From contig NZ_LGAP01000036.1 of the NCBI RefSeq assembly GCF_001270265.1, positions 1-58,552 of the forward strand: a stretch of 58,552 bases of DNA, written 5' to 3'. The number at the start of each line of letters is the position of its first letter. Within the stretch, counting starts at the first letter, position 1. Below, in pieces: positions 1 through 8,338 of the stretch. The position numbers were made by a program, and so were the translations under genes. The stretch comes from Ensifer adhaerens. GTDB taxonomy: Bacteria > Pseudomonadota > Alphaproteobacteria > Rhizobiales > Rhizobiaceae. The notes below the pieces were generated by a model, which was given only the letters and a program-made list of their open reading frames with translations, made no database searches and was not told the origin of the DNA.

Positions 1-418
1 GCGGCTCCAGCAATTGGCCGATCCAGCCGTTGGGGGCATAAAGCGTCGCCAGCGCAATGCCGGCGACCGCCGTCGGCAGCGCAAACGGCAGGTCGACCAT
101 GGCGTCGATCACCCGCTTGCCGGGGAAACGATAGCGCACCAGCACCCAGGCGAGGATGACGCCGAAGATGAGATTGACGATGGCGGCGACAAAGGCCGTG
201 CCGAAGCTGATCCTGAGCGCATTCAAGGTGCGGGTGTCGAGCGCCAGCGTCATGAACTGCGACCAGCCAAGACTGCTCGAGCGCCAGATCAAGCCCGACA
301 GCGGGATCAGGATGATCAGCACCAGCCAGGCCAGCGTGACGCCGAGCGCCAGACCGAACCCGGGAAGCACACTCGGCTGGCGAAACCGCCAGCGCCTGTT
401 GTGGCCATGCTCACTCAA
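1..418 (-). CDS. cysT: Sulfate ABC transporter permease CysT (3' part missing)
   Basis: This is the N-terminal part (about 139 residues) of an inner-membrane permease that moves sulfate or thiosulfate in the CysTWA transporter. On the minus strand the frame reads RRWRFRQPSVLPGFGL, then hydrophobic segments, then WSQFMTLALDTRTLNALRIS and MVDLPFALPTAVAGIAL, which are typical of CysT. No ATG lies in frame near the start. TTG at 416-418 is chosen because a GGAAGAGGTGAG Shine-Dalgarno region precedes it. It lies 137 bp downstream of the sulfate-binding protein gene on the same strand, so the two form one operon whose remaining genes (cysW, cysA) should lie beyond base 1. Family and orientation are clear; only the exact start is uncertain. 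Confidence 0.9.
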   Translation of the reverse strand, partial: MSEHGHNRRWRFRQPSVLPGFGLALGVTLAWLVLIILIPLSGLIWRSSSLGWSQFMTLALDTRTLNALRISFGTAFVAAIVNLIFGVILAWVLVRYRFPGKRVIDAMVDLPFALPTAVAGIALATLYAPNGWIGQLLEP

Positions 419-498
419 ATCCAGCTCACCTCTTCCATGCGCCCGGTGAAACCGAAGCGGTCCCCTGATGCCCGCAATTCCCCTGCAGGCTTGTCAAA

Positions 499-532
499 GC
501 AATCGGCCGGATCGGATGGTCCGGCCGATTGC
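499..532 (-). other. Intercistronic stem-loop between binding-protein gene and cysT
   Basis: Perfect 13-bp inverted repeat (499-511 against 520-532, core AATCGGCCGGA) with an 8-nt loop, 24 nt past the stop of the sulfate-binding protein gene and without a U-run. Such structures between a binding-protein gene and its permease gene usually stabilise the upstream mRNA or partly terminate transcription, so the binding protein is made in excess. That role is inferred. Confidence 0.6.
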
Positions 533-555
533 ATCCTGTCGCAAGCAAGGTGCGA

Positions 556-1581
556 TTATTGGCCCGGCTTGTAGATCTGATCGAACAGGCCACCTTCGCC
601 GAAGAACTTCGGCTGCGCTTCCTTCCAGCCGCCGAAGTCGTCGATCGTCACGAGCTTGAGCTCACCGAAGCGGGCGACATCCTTGGGATCGGCGACCTCC
701 GGCTTGAACGGGCGATAGTAGTGCTTCGCCGCGATTTTCTGGCCGGCATCACTGTAGAGGTAACCGAGATAGGCCTCGGCGACCTTGCGTGTGCCCTTGG
801 CATCGACATTGCCGTCGACAAGCGCGACCGGAGGCTCGGCCTTGATCGAGATCGACGGCGTGACGATGTCGAAATTATCGGGCCCGAGTTCTTCAAGCGA
901 AAGATAGGCTTCGTTTTCCCAAGCGAGCAACACGTCGCCAAGGCCGCGCTGGACGAAGGTGGTGGTCGAGCCACGTGCACCGGTATCGAGCACCGGCACG
1001 TGCTTGAACAGCTCCGTCACGAATTCCTGTGCCTTGCCATCGTCGCCGCTGTTGGCAGCGCGTGCGTAAGCCCAGGCTGCGAGGAAGTTCCAGCGCGCGC
1101 CGCCCGACGTCTTCGGGTTCGGCGTGATGACCTGGACGTCGTCCTTGACGAGATCGCCCCAGTCCTTGATGCCTTTCGGGTTGCCCTTGCGCACCAGGAA
1201 GACGATTGTCGACGTATAGGGTGCGCTGTTGTTTTCGAACTTGGTCTTCCAGTCGGCCGGGATCTTTCCGGTTTCCTTGGCGATCGCGTCGATATCTGCC
1301 TCAAGCGCGAGGGTTACGACATCGGCCTGCAGGCCATCGATCACGGAGCGGGCCTGTTTGCCCGAGCCACCATGCGACGTCTGGATCGTTACCGTTTCGC
1401 CTGTGTCCGCCTTCCACTTTTCAGCGAAGGCTGCGTTGAAGTCCTTGTAAAGTTCACGTGTCGGGTCATAGGACACGTTCAGGATCGTCGTATCGGCAAA
1501 AGCCACACTTGCAGCGCCAAGCTGCAGGCCTCCGACTACAATTGCCAGTCCCACAATTCCGGTAATTCGTCCAAAGCCCAT
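556..1581 (-). CDS. Sulfate/thiosulfate ABC transporter periplasmic binding protein
   Basis: A 341-residue periplasmic receptor that delivers sulfate (or thiosulfate) to the CysTW permease. Residues 1-29 form a Sec signal peptide ending SVAFA. The mature protein opens with TTILNVSYDPTREL, the hallmark of the Sbp/CysP family, and carries TSHGGSGKQARSVIDGLQAD and ITPNPKTSGGARWNFLAAW, the conserved anion-binding blocks. An in-frame ATG lies four codons upstream, but the second ATG (1581) is chosen because GGAGG sits just before it. The gene leads the operon with cysT. Whether it should be called sbp or cysP cannot be settled from sequence alone. In this family expression normally rises on sulfur limitation. 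Confidence 0.92.
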   Translation of the reverse strand: MGFGRITGIVGLAIVVGGLQLGAASVAFADTTILNVSYDPTRELYKDFNAAFAEKWKADTGETVTIQTSHGGSGKQARSVIDGLQADVVTLALEADIDAIAKETGKIPADWKTKFENNSAPYTSTIVFLVRKGNPKGIKDWGDLVKDDVQVITPNPKTSGGARWNFLAAWAYARAANSGDDGKAQEFVTELFKHVPVLDTGARGSTTTFVQRGLGDVLLAWENEAYLSLEELGPDNFDIVTPSISIKAEPPVALVDGNVDAKGTRKVAEAYLGYLYSDAGQKIAAKHYYRPFKPEVADPKDVARFGELKLVTIDDFGGWKEAQPKFFGEGGLFDQIYKPGQ

Positions 1582-1925
1582 CTCGACCTCCATCGGTTAC
1601 CAGATAAAACTATCAATTTAATCGACTGTCACAACGCAAACTGATGATGCCGGAAGCGGCTATCGGGAAATGTCCTATCGTTATTGTGCCTTTTTCGGGA
1701 ACGGTTTGCCCGATGCCGGTTTGCCCGCCGATCTTCGCTACTCGGCGAACGGGCTGGAGAATAGCATGGCGTCTTCTCAGCCGCGCCCCAAAATTCCGAT
1801 TGGTGATTCTCCGGGGCTGCCGTTTGGCCGCGGCTTCGACAATGCGATTCACGGGTATCTGCCCCGTCAGGCGGACGGCCAGCGTTGGAAAGGTTGGCCA
1901 TACGGCGATTGCGTCCGCTGAGGGA
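1582..1925. other. Intergenic region upstream of the sulfate operon; 11-bp tandem repeat
   Basis: 344 bp without a convincing gene, between the minus-strand PLP enzyme and the sulfate operon it should help drive. It holds two identical 11-mers CGGTTTGCCCG (1702-1712 and 1717-1727), 15 bp apart from start to start, which could be a regulator-binding site. No clear -35/-10 pair was recognised. Confidence 0.4.
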
Positions 1926-2984
1926 CTAGAGGACGTGGCCGCGCGCGACGATCGGCCAAATGGTCTTGGGCTCGTCGCCTTCAACGATATGCACGGCGTC
2001 GACCATGTTGGTGACGACGCAGGCGTGGTTGGGAACGATCCGCAGTTGCTCTCCAACAGTCAAGCCGATCGGTCCGTCGCTCACCAGCCTGCCATGTTCC
2101 TCCGAGAGCTGGTCTATGCGGATGTCGTCGCGGCCGAGCACATGCCCATAGCCTGTCAGACCCAGAAGGTCGGCGGTCAGGACCTTGCTGCCGGCATCGA
2201 TGATCGCGCGGTGTTCCGACGGCACAGAGACGACGGTGGCGAGCACGGTGAGGGCACAGTCGTCCCAGGTTGCGACGCCGCGCGAAACGAGGGAGCGGTC
2301 GTTGTAGATGTAGGTGCCGGGCCGATACTCGGTCGCAATCGGCGCGCCGGCCGCATGCATCATGCTGGGCGTGCCGCCGGAGGTAATCGCAGGCACGGCG
2401 ATGCCGTCCGCCTCGATCAGGCGCTTGGCTTCGCTCATGAAGGCCTGGACCTTCGCCTCACCGGCGATCGGCGGATAGGTCATCAGTCCAGCAAATTCGA
2501 TGCCCTTGGCATCGTTGATCCGCTTCGCCAGACGTGCGGCATCCTCGGGCGTGCCGACGCCGCAGCGGTCCGCGCCGGTATTGCATTCGACGAACACGCT
2601 GAGCGGCTTCACCTTGTCGGCGAAATGGCCGGAAAGCCCGTCGATGACCGTCTCATTGTCGGCGACGACGGCCAGCGCGATGCGCCGGTTGAGGCGTTCG
2701 AGCCGGTTAAGCTTTGGCGTGCCGAGGATGTTGTAGGTGATCAGTACGTCTGAGATCCGCTCGCTGCCGTCAACCATGGCTTCGGCTTCGGTCACCTTCT
2801 GGCAGGTGATGCCAACGGCGCCTGCCTCCAGTTGCAGCTCAGCCATCTGCGGCAGCTTGTGGGTCTTGATATGCGGCCGCACGCGGATGCCATGCGCGTC
2901 CGCGTAGCCTTGGAACGTGCGGATGTTGCGTTTGGCAATCTCGATATCCACCAGGACGGCGGGTGTTTCGATCGGCAGGGGCAT
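1926..2984 (-). CDS. PLP-dependent D-threonine aldolase / D-serine dehydratase-like enzyme
   Basis: A 352-residue fold-type III PLP enzyme of the D-threonine aldolase/D-serine dehydratase family, acting on D-hydroxy-amino acids (cleavage to glycine plus aldehyde, or deamination). RPHIKTHK with K40 is the PLP Schiff-base site, and the alanine-racemase-like barrel shows FVECNTGADRCGV and TSGGTPSMM. Near the C-terminus PNHACVV gives H320-x-C322. The eukaryotic D-serine dehydratases ligate zinc with His/Cys, whereas classical D-threonine aldolases use His/Asp, so a dehydratase-like metal site is inferred. AAGGAA precedes the ATG. A remnant of an amino-acid ABC ATPase lies divergently upstream, hinting that the gene once sat beside an amino-acid uptake operon. 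The exact substrate is unknown. Confidence 0.85.
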   Translation of the reverse strand: MPLPIETPAVLVDIEIAKRNIRTFQGYADAHGIRVRPHIKTHKLPQMAELQLEAGAVGITCQKVTEAEAMVDGSERISDVLITYNILGTPKLNRLERLNRRIALAVVADNETVIDGLSGHFADKVKPLSVFVECNTGADRCGVGTPEDAARLAKRINDAKGIEFAGLMTYPPIAGEAKVQAFMSEAKRLIEADGIAVPAITSGGTPSMMHAAGAPIATEYRPGTYIYNDRSLVSRGVATWDDCALTVLATVVSVPSEHRAIIDAGSKVLTADLLGLTGYGHVLGRDDIRIDQLSEEHGRLVSDGPIGLTVGEQLRIVPNHACVVTNMVDAVHIVEGDEPKTIWPIVARGHVL

Positions 2985-3087
2985 CGCTCATCAATTCCTT
3001 TTGTCAGGCGCGGCACACGACGAAGCTACATCATCCGCCCTTGATAAGTTATGACCATCGGCTTTTCATACGTCAAACCATTGTTCA

Positions 3088-3099
3088 GGACTATAGTCC
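3088..3099. promoter_or_regulatory. Palindrome upstream of the PLP enzyme gene
   Basis: Perfect 12-bp palindrome GGACTATAGTCC, flanked by the arms ATTGTTC (3080-3086) and GAACAAT (3109-3115). It lies about 105 bp upstream of the PLP-enzyme start and is a candidate operator. A related string, ACTATAGTCC, occurs at 12028-12037 beside the LysR/pirin operator. Confidence 0.35.
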
Positions 3100-3138
3100 G
3101 TTGTATGGGAACAATAATCGGGAACCCAAAATGGGAGA

Positions 3139-3342
3139 ATGCAGGTGATCAAGGGGCTCGCGGCGGACGGGATGAGCATGTTGCTCGTGACCCACGAGAT
3201 GCGGTTCGCCTATGAGGTTGCTTCGCGTGTGATCTTCATGAACCAGGGATGCATCGGCGAAGAGGGCAGCCCGAGGGAAATGTTCCTGAAGCCGCAGACC
3301 GAGCGCTTGGCCGAGTTCCTGAAAACGTCGTCGTTCAATTGA
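3139..3342 (+). pseudogene. Truncated polar amino-acid ABC transporter ATPase (C-terminal remnant)
   Basis: This frame encodes only the last 67 residues of a GlnQ/HisP-type ATPase: VIKGLAADGMSMLLVTHEMRF (split here as the H-loop region), then VIFMNQGCIGEEGSP and the family end LAEFLKTSS. A complete member is about 240-260 residues and needs Walker A, the ABC signature and Walker B, all absent here. Homology begins at the first Met, and the frame upstream does not resemble the family. No permease or binding-protein gene lies next to it and no insertion sequence is visible, so this is most simply a deletion remnant. It is very unlikely to be functional. Confidence 0.8.
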
Positions 3343-3462
3343 GACCCGGGCACCGGTCGCAAGGGTCGGCCATGGGATGCGACGCGGAAACGCGCCATCG
3401 CCGCCCTTGCGGCCGTTCTAGACTCTGGACACGCAGCGAGACCGACTGAACCTTGCCTCGCA

Positions 3463-4548
3463 TTAACCCAGAAGCAGCGATCGCCCCGTTTCCGAGTCGA
3501 ACAGATGCAAGGCGCCCTCGTCGAAAGCGAATATTCGCTCCGCATCGATCGCCAGCTGCGTGCGCGGCGGCAGACAGGCGGTGATGCGCTGGCCGCCGAT
3601 GCGTGCCGTTACCACCAGTTCGGGGCCGGTCAGTTCGACAACCTCGACGCGCGCCGTCAGTCGCAGCGCATTTGCCTTGTCTGTTGCAAGCCGCAGCGCC
3701 TCCGGGCGGATGCCGACCTTGACACGTTGGCCATTCGACACCTTGCCGTGAAAACGCGTCGGCAGGGCGATCGGAGCGTCGCCGCCTTCCACGCGCAAAC
3801 CGCTGTCTGATACGTCGGCCTCGAAAATATTCATCGGCGGCGAGCCGACGAAGCCGGCGACATAGAGAGTTGCCGGGCGATCGTAGATCTCTTCCGGCGT
3901 GCCGAGCTGTTCGATACGGCCATCGCGCATGACGGCAATGCGCGTCGCAAGCGTCATCGCCTCGATCTGGTCGTGGGTGACATAGACCACGGTCGTCTTC
4001 AGCAATTGGTGCAGCCGCTTCAGCTCCGTGCGCATTTCCATGCGCAGCTTGGCGTCGAGGTTCGACAGCGGTTCGTCGAAGAGGAAAACCTGCGGGTTTC
4101 GCACCAGTGCGCGGCCGATGGCGACGCGCTGGCGCTGGCCGCCGGAAAGCTGGCTCGGCTTACGCTCGAGCAAGTTTTCGATCTGCAGCAGCTTTGCCGT
4201 TTCATTGACCGCCTTTTCTCGCTCAGGCGCCGGAACTTTACGCATTTCAAGGCCGAAGCCGATGTTTCGGGCGACGCTCATGTTCGGGTAGAGCGCATAG
4301 GATTGGAACACCATGGCGATGTCGCGATCCTTGGGATGCACGCCGACGATCGACCGGGTGCCGATACGAATGTCACCGCCGCTCGGCTCGGCAAGACCGG
4401 CAATGATATTGAGCAGGGTCGACTTGCCGCAGCCCGAAGAGCCGAGCAGCACAAGGAACTCACCGCTCTCCAGGGCGATGTCGATGCCCTTCAGCGTTTC
4501 GACTTCGCCGTAACGCTTGTGAATGTTGCGGATCTCAAGCGCGCTCAT
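3463..4548 (-). CDS. Sugar ABC transporter ATPase (UgpC/MalK type)
   Basis: A 361-residue cytoplasmic ATPase that powers a CUT1-type sugar importer. Walker A GSSGCGKST is at 36-44, the Q-loop at Q82, the signature LSGGQRQRV at 134-142, Walker B FLFDEP at 155-160 and the H-loop His at 192. The C-terminal third is a MalK-like TOBE/regulatory domain (VKVGIRPEALRL). The start at MSALEIRNIHKRYG gives a 4-bp ATGA overlap with the upstream kinase gene; a longer frame upstream adds a non-homologous leader. It is the last gene of the sugar operon. Position and family together make it the ATPase partner of the two permeases here. Confidence 0.93.
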   Translation of the reverse strand: MSALEIRNIHKRYGEVETLKGIDIALESGEFLVLLGSSGCGKSTLLNIIAGLAEPSGGDIRIGTRSIVGVHPKDRDIAMVFQSYALYPNMSVARNIGFGLEMRKVPAPEREKAVNETAKLLQIENLLERKPSQLSGGQRQRVAIGRALVRNPQVFLFDEPLSNLDAKLRMEMRTELKRLHQLLKTTVVYVTHDQIEAMTLATRIAVMRDGRIEQLGTPEEIYDRPATLYVAGFVGSPPMNIFEADVSDSGLRVEGGDAPIALPTRFHGKVSNGQRVKVGIRPEALRLATDKANALRLTARVEVVELTGPELVVTARIGGQRITACLPPRTQLAIDAERIFAFDEGALHLFDSETGRSLLLG

Positions 4549-5480
4549 GCGATCGTCTCCTGAAGAAAGGCGGACAAGGGTTTTCCGTAGCTGCGCGGCA
4601 GCGTTGAGATCGCCTCCGAGGCGATGGTGACGCCGGTGCGCAGGCACTCTTCCAGCGGCATCCCGGCGGCAAGGGCGGCGAGGAAACCGGCGTTGAACAC
4701 GTCACCCGCGCCGATCGTGTCGACCACTTTGACCAGGGGCGCGGCGACGGAGACGATGTCTCCGGTCGGGCCGAGGGCAAGCGCGCCATTCGGCCCGCGC
4801 TTGACGACGACGATCGCGTCGGCGGGCATGTGTGTCTTGAGCGCGCGCGCCGCCTCTGCGACATCGGCAAGGCCGGTCAGCGTCGTCGTCTCGACTTCGT
4901 TGAAGAGCGCGAGCCGGCAGCGCGTCAGCCAGCTGATGGTTGCGGCACAGTTGACATCCGTCCAGCCGTCGAGCGGCCAGCCGGTGTCGAGCGCCACGGC
5001 GATATCCCGCGCCTCGGCCCAGTCGAAGACATCGTCATAGGCGGCGGTCAGGGCATCGGTCAGGAACGAGCCGGCAAGCAGCGCCAGGCCGCCACGCAGG
5101 CGCTCACCGTCAAGCATCGCGCGGACTTCGTCGAAGCTGAAGAGCGGCAGGTGCCCGCGGGTGGTGAAAAAGGTACGCTCGCCATCTGGGTGGGTGATGC
5201 CGACCGACAGTGTCGTGCCGACGCTTTCCACCGGCCAGGCGCTTGCTCGCTCGGCAAAGGCTTCCTTCAGCCAGGTGCCGAACTGGTCGTTGCCGATATT
5301 GGCGGCGATCGCATAGTCGACGCCGAGCGAATCCCAGGCGAGCGCGCTGTTGCCGGCACACCCGCCGACGCGCAGCTCGTCGTGATCGACGATGATTTCG
5401 GTGCCGGCCTTCGGCCAGGGCGCAGCCGGCCCGAGAATAAGGTCGACGTTGACATTGCCGATGACGACAAGAGGACGCAT
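4545..5480 (-). CDS. PfkB-family carbohydrate kinase
   Basis: A 311-residue ribokinase-like kinase, predicted to phosphorylate a sugar or sugar derivative with ATP in the cytoplasm. The N-terminal substrate loop VGGCAGNSALAW is at 38-49. The C-terminal PfkB signature DTIGAGDVFNAGF starts at 254, giving the anion hole and the catalytic base D260. It overlaps the ATPase gene by 4 bp and starts 3 bp after the SIS-domain gene stop, so translation is probably coupled. The company of a SIS-domain protein and a sugar importer suggests that the imported compound is phosphorylated and then isomerised, deaminated or cleaved. The specific substrate cannot be read from the sequence. Confidence 0.88.
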   Translation of the reverse strand: MRPLVVIGNVNVDLILGPAAPWPKAGTEIIVDHDELRVGGCAGNSALAWDSLGVDYAIAANIGNDQFGTWLKEAFAERASAWPVESVGTTLSVGITHPDGERTFFTTRGHLPLFSFDEVRAMLDGERLRGGLALLAGSFLTDALTAAYDDVFDWAEARDIAVALDTGWPLDGWTDVNCAATISWLTRCRLALFNEVETTTLTGLADVAEAARALKTHMPADAIVVVKRGPNGALALGPTGDIVSVAAPLVKVVDTIGAGDVFNAGFLAALAAGMPLEECLRTGVTIASEAISTLPRSYGKPLSAFLQETIA

Positions 5481-5483
5481 GCT

Positions 5484-6509
5484 TTACTCGCTCCGGGTGA
5501 TTTTGGTCGACCTGACCGGCGTTCCGGCATCGGCGACGCGTGCTTCGGCAAAGGCGATCATGAACAATTGCGCCACCGGCAGCATCGCAAAGATCGCCGC
5601 CATTCCGGCGGCTGGTTTGAAGGAAAGGGTGGTGACGCCAGGGATCGGCGCTTCGCCGGAGGCATCGAATACGACGACCGGCGAGCCGGCTTCGGCGGCG
5701 GAAACCGCCATGGCACTGACGAGGCCGGCGGTCGCATCGGCGGCGCGAAACAAGACGACGCCAACGGACGGGCCGAGCATTTCCATCGGCCCGTGCCGGA
5801 GTTGCCCGCCTTCGAGGGAGAAGCAGGGTAGCCGGGACAGCTCCGTCAGCCCGAGCCCGATCGCTTCGGCCAGTCCTTGCATCTGGCGCCCCGAGGTGAC
5901 GACGGCGCGAACGTCCGCGAGCGTCGCCAGTGCTGCCGTCAGGTCAGGCGCTTGGCAGTTTTCAATCGCCTGTAGTGCCGATGAGGGATCGTCGCCAAGG
6001 GCGGCGAGGACCGAAAGATGCAGCGCAAAGCTGATCGTCAGGCTGCGTGTCGCGGCGAATGCCTTTTCGGTGCCGCCGACGCCGACCAGGGAGGGGGCGT
6101 TGCGGGCCAGGAACGAACCCCCTTCGAGGGTCAGACCGAAGATATCGCCGGTCGCACCATTCGTCTCGGCGAACCAGCGCAGAACCTCGGCGCTTTCTCC
6201 GGACTGGGAGGTGACGAGGATGGTTTTGCCTTCGATCGGCAGCGGCTGCCCAAGCTGTTCGGACAGCGGCAGCGCGATCGCATCGATGCCGTGGGCCCGG
6301 TAGAGCGGTTCGACGGCGCGGCCGACCGCATGCGAGCCGCCCATTCCCAGCAGCAGCAGCTTTCCGGTCGCTTTGAGCGACGCGGCGATCTCTCGGGCAA
6401 GCGCCTGTGCTTCGTGGAATGACGCGACGGCGTCAGCGGCCTGGCGGGCCATTTCGTGGTCGATTGCAATGAGCCCGGCCGGGCGGTTTCTGGTATCGGT
6501 CATGGTCAT
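5484..6509 (-). CDS. SIS-domain sugar-phosphate isomerase/deaminase-like protein
   Basis: A 341-residue protein with two SIS domains, like the isomerase half of GlmS and AgaS/FrlB-type enzymes. The first SIS domain shows LLLGMGGSHAVGR (52-64) and the phosphate loop VTSQSGESAE (99-108). The second holds EGGQLRHGPMEML, which matches the catalytic E-x(3)-L-x-H-G-P block of GlmS. It therefore probably converts a phosphorylated amino- or keto-sugar. ATG at 6509 is preferred because it overlaps the permease stop as ATGA; a second ATG follows two codons later. The gene lies between the permease and the PfkB kinase within the sugar operon. An amino-sugar or fructosamine-like substrate is plausible but unproven. 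Confidence 0.83.
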   Translation of the reverse strand: MTMTDTRNRPAGLIAIDHEMARQAADAVASFHEAQALAREIAASLKATGKLLLLGMGGSHAVGRAVEPLYRAHGIDAIALPLSEQLGQPLPIEGKTILVTSQSGESAEVLRWFAETNGATGDIFGLTLEGGSFLARNAPSLVGVGGTEKAFAATRSLTISFALHLSVLAALGDDPSSALQAIENCQAPDLTAALATLADVRAVVTSGRQMQGLAEAIGLGLTELSRLPCFSLEGGQLRHGPMEMLGPSVGVVLFRAADATAGLVSAMAVSAAEAGSPVVVFDASGEAPIPGVTTLSFKPAAGMAAIFAMLPVAQLFMIAFAEARVADAGTPVRSTKITRSE

Positions 6510-7351
6510 CCCTTGACGCCGCCGCTGGTGAGCCCGGAAATCAGGGCTTTCTGCATGACGAGGCCGATCAGCACCGGGGGCAGGGCGGCAAGCACGCCGG
6601 CGGTTGCGATCAATCCGTAGTCGGAAACCCGGCCGCCCGCGAGATCGGCGATGGCGACCGTCAGGGTCTTTGCGCGCAGGTCCGAGGTGAACAGCAGCGC
6701 ATAGAAGAATTCGTCCCAGGCCAGCAGGAAGGCAAAGAGCGCCGATGTCGCCATCACGGGGGCGGCGAGCGGCAGGGTAATTAGCCTGAGGATCTGGTCG
6801 AGCCTGGCGCCGTCGATCATGGCAGCGCTCTCGATCTCCTTCGGAATGGAATCGAAGCCGGATTTCAACAGCCAGGTGGTGAAGGGCGCAAGGATGGTGA
6901 GATAGACGAGCGCCAGGCCGAAGACCGAATTCAACAGGCCGAGATAGGCAAGCCCCATATAGAGCGGCACGGCCAGCGCCACTGGTGGCAGCATGTAGGT
7001 CGCGATCACCGCATAGAGCGACCACGAGACTGAGGGCGTGCGCGACACAGCCCAGGCCGAGGGGATGGCGACGGCGATCGCCGCAAGCGTCGCCATGCCG
7101 GCGACCTTCAGGCTGTTGAAGATCGAAGCGACGAAGGCGGCGCCAGCGCTGTTTTCGAGCGTGCTCAGCAGCAGCCCGTAGCGTGAAAGGTCGATCTCAT
7201 CAGGCCACCAGTTGAGCGGCTTTGCCGAAAGGTCGGCCGCAGACGAAATGCTCATGATGAAGAGCCACAGGACGGGCGCCAGGATGACGGCTGCCAGCAA
7301 CAGGGCTGAGGCGTAGACGAAGGCGGTGAACAGCGGGCTCTGGCGTTCCAT
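6506..7351 (-). CDS. Sugar ABC transporter permease (MalG type)
   Basis: A 281-residue inner-membrane permease with about six membrane segments, one of the pair forming the channel of the CUT1 sugar importer. The EAA loop that docks on the ATPase is visible as EIESAAMIDGARLDQILRLI followed by LPLAAP. The typical C-terminal GLTSGGVKG is present. MERQSPLFTAF is taken as the start; its ATG at 7351 shares a base with the TGA of the upstream permease (TGATG), while the longer open frame upstream runs antisense-like through the neighbour. It is co-transcribed with the neighbouring sugar genes. Confidence 0.92.
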   Translation of the reverse strand: MERQSPLFTAFVYASALLLAAVILAPVLWLFIMSISSAADLSAKPLNWWPDEIDLSRYGLLLSTLENSAGAAFVASIFNSLKVAGMATLAAIAVAIPSAWAVSRTPSVSWSLYAVIATYMLPPVALAVPLYMGLAYLGLLNSVFGLALVYLTILAPFTTWLLKSGFDSIPKEIESAAMIDGARLDQILRLITLPLAAPVMATSALFAFLLAWDEFFYALLFTSDLRAKTLTVAIADLAGGRVSDYGLIATAGVLAALPPVLIGLVMQKALISGLTSGGVKG

Positions 7352-8232
7352 CAGGTGGCTCCTGCAGCTTTGCGGACCAGGGCCGCATAGGCGACCGCCA
7401 GGATCGTGACGAGCAAGGTGACGATCAGCGCCAGCGAGGCGCCGGATCCTGCCCGCTGAAACGAGAAGGCTTCCTGATAGACGAGGATCGACAGCGTGCG
7501 TGTGCTGTTGGCCGGACCGCCGCGGGTCATCACCCAGATGATGTCGAAAACCTTGAAGGCTTCGATCGTGCGCAGCACGAGTGCGACGAGCAGCGGGCCC
7601 GCGAGATAGGGCATGATGACATAGCGGAAGCGGTTGAACGGGCCGGCGCCGTCGACGAGCGAGGCGGCCGTGATGTCGCGTGGCACGGCCTGGAGGGCCG
7701 CAAGCGCGATCAAGGCCACGAGCGGAAAGTTCTTCCAACAGTCGGCGATGATCAGGGCCGTCAGCGCCGAGCTGGGTTCGCCGAGCCAGGAGCGATAGCT
7801 GTCGATCAGTCCGATCTGCGTCAGGGCCGCGTTGAGCGCGCCATATTCCGGATTATAGATCAGCCGCCACAGCGTCGCGTTGACGACTGTCGGCAAGGCC
7901 CAGGGCAGGATCATCAAAGCGCGTAGCGCCGTGCGGCCGCGGAACTGCTGGTTGAGCAGCAGCGCCGCCAGCACGCCGATCACCATTTCGGCGGTCACGG
8001 AGACAACCGCGAACCATGTGGTCGTGACCAATGCCCGCTGGAAGTTCGAACCGCCGAGAACTTTGGCATAGTTGTCGAGGCCGACGAAGCTGCCTTCGGT
8101 GCCGACGAGCTTTGCGTCGGTGAACGAAAGCCTGACGGTGTCGACCAGCGGCCAGCCGATGACAGCGATCATGACTACGAGCAGCGGCAGCATCAGAAGC
8201 CACGCGCGCGTTGTTATCCAGGTACCGGACAT
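7351..8232 (-). CDS. Sugar ABC transporter permease (MalF/UgpA type)
   Basis: A 293-residue inner-membrane permease, partner of the MalG-type subunit. It starts MSGTWITTRAWLLMLPLL with a first membrane segment, then SFTDAKLVG and FVGLDNYAKVL, typical of UgpA/MalF-like subunits. The EAA loop reads DITAASLVDGAGPFNRFRYV followed by IMPYLAGP, and it ends after VILAVAYAALVRK-like hydrophobic sequence. It begins 106 bp after the binding-protein gene, across a strong stem-loop. Confidence 0.92.
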   Translation of the reverse strand: MSGTWITTRAWLLMLPLLVVMIAVIGWPLVDTVRLSFTDAKLVGTEGSFVGLDNYAKVLGGSNFQRALVTTTWFAVVSVTAEMVIGVLAALLLNQQFRGRTALRALMILPWALPTVVNATLWRLIYNPEYGALNAALTQIGLIDSYRSWLGEPSSALTALIIADCWKNFPLVALIALAALQAVPRDITAASLVDGAGPFNRFRYVIMPYLAGPLLVALVLRTIEAFKVFDIIWVMTRGGPANSTRTLSILVYQEAFSFQRAGSGASLALIVTLLVTILAVAYAALVRKAAGAT

Positions 8233-8296
8233 GGGATGGGAACCTTTTAGGCCATTTTGGCCATCATGCTATTGCCGGTGAAACCGTTCCGGCGAG

Positions 8297-8321
8297 TCCC
8301 GGGCGGCAATGCCACCCGGGA
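8297..8321 (-). other. Stem-loop between binding-protein and permease genes
   Basis: Inverted repeat with 12-nt arms (TCCCGGGCGGCA against TGCCACCCGGGA, one G-T type mismatch) and a 1-nt centre, 17 nt past the binding-protein stop. It has no U-run, so it is more likely an mRNA-stabilising or attenuating hairpin than a full terminator. The same arrangement occurs after the sulfate-binding gene at 499-532. Confidence 0.55.
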
Positions 8322-8338
8322 GGTCGAAACCGAAGCGA

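Noticed and set aside
1644-2753. 369-codon plus-strand frame across the PLP enzyme
   Set aside because: Antisense to a complete PLP enzyme with all motifs; its composition is typical of shadow frames.
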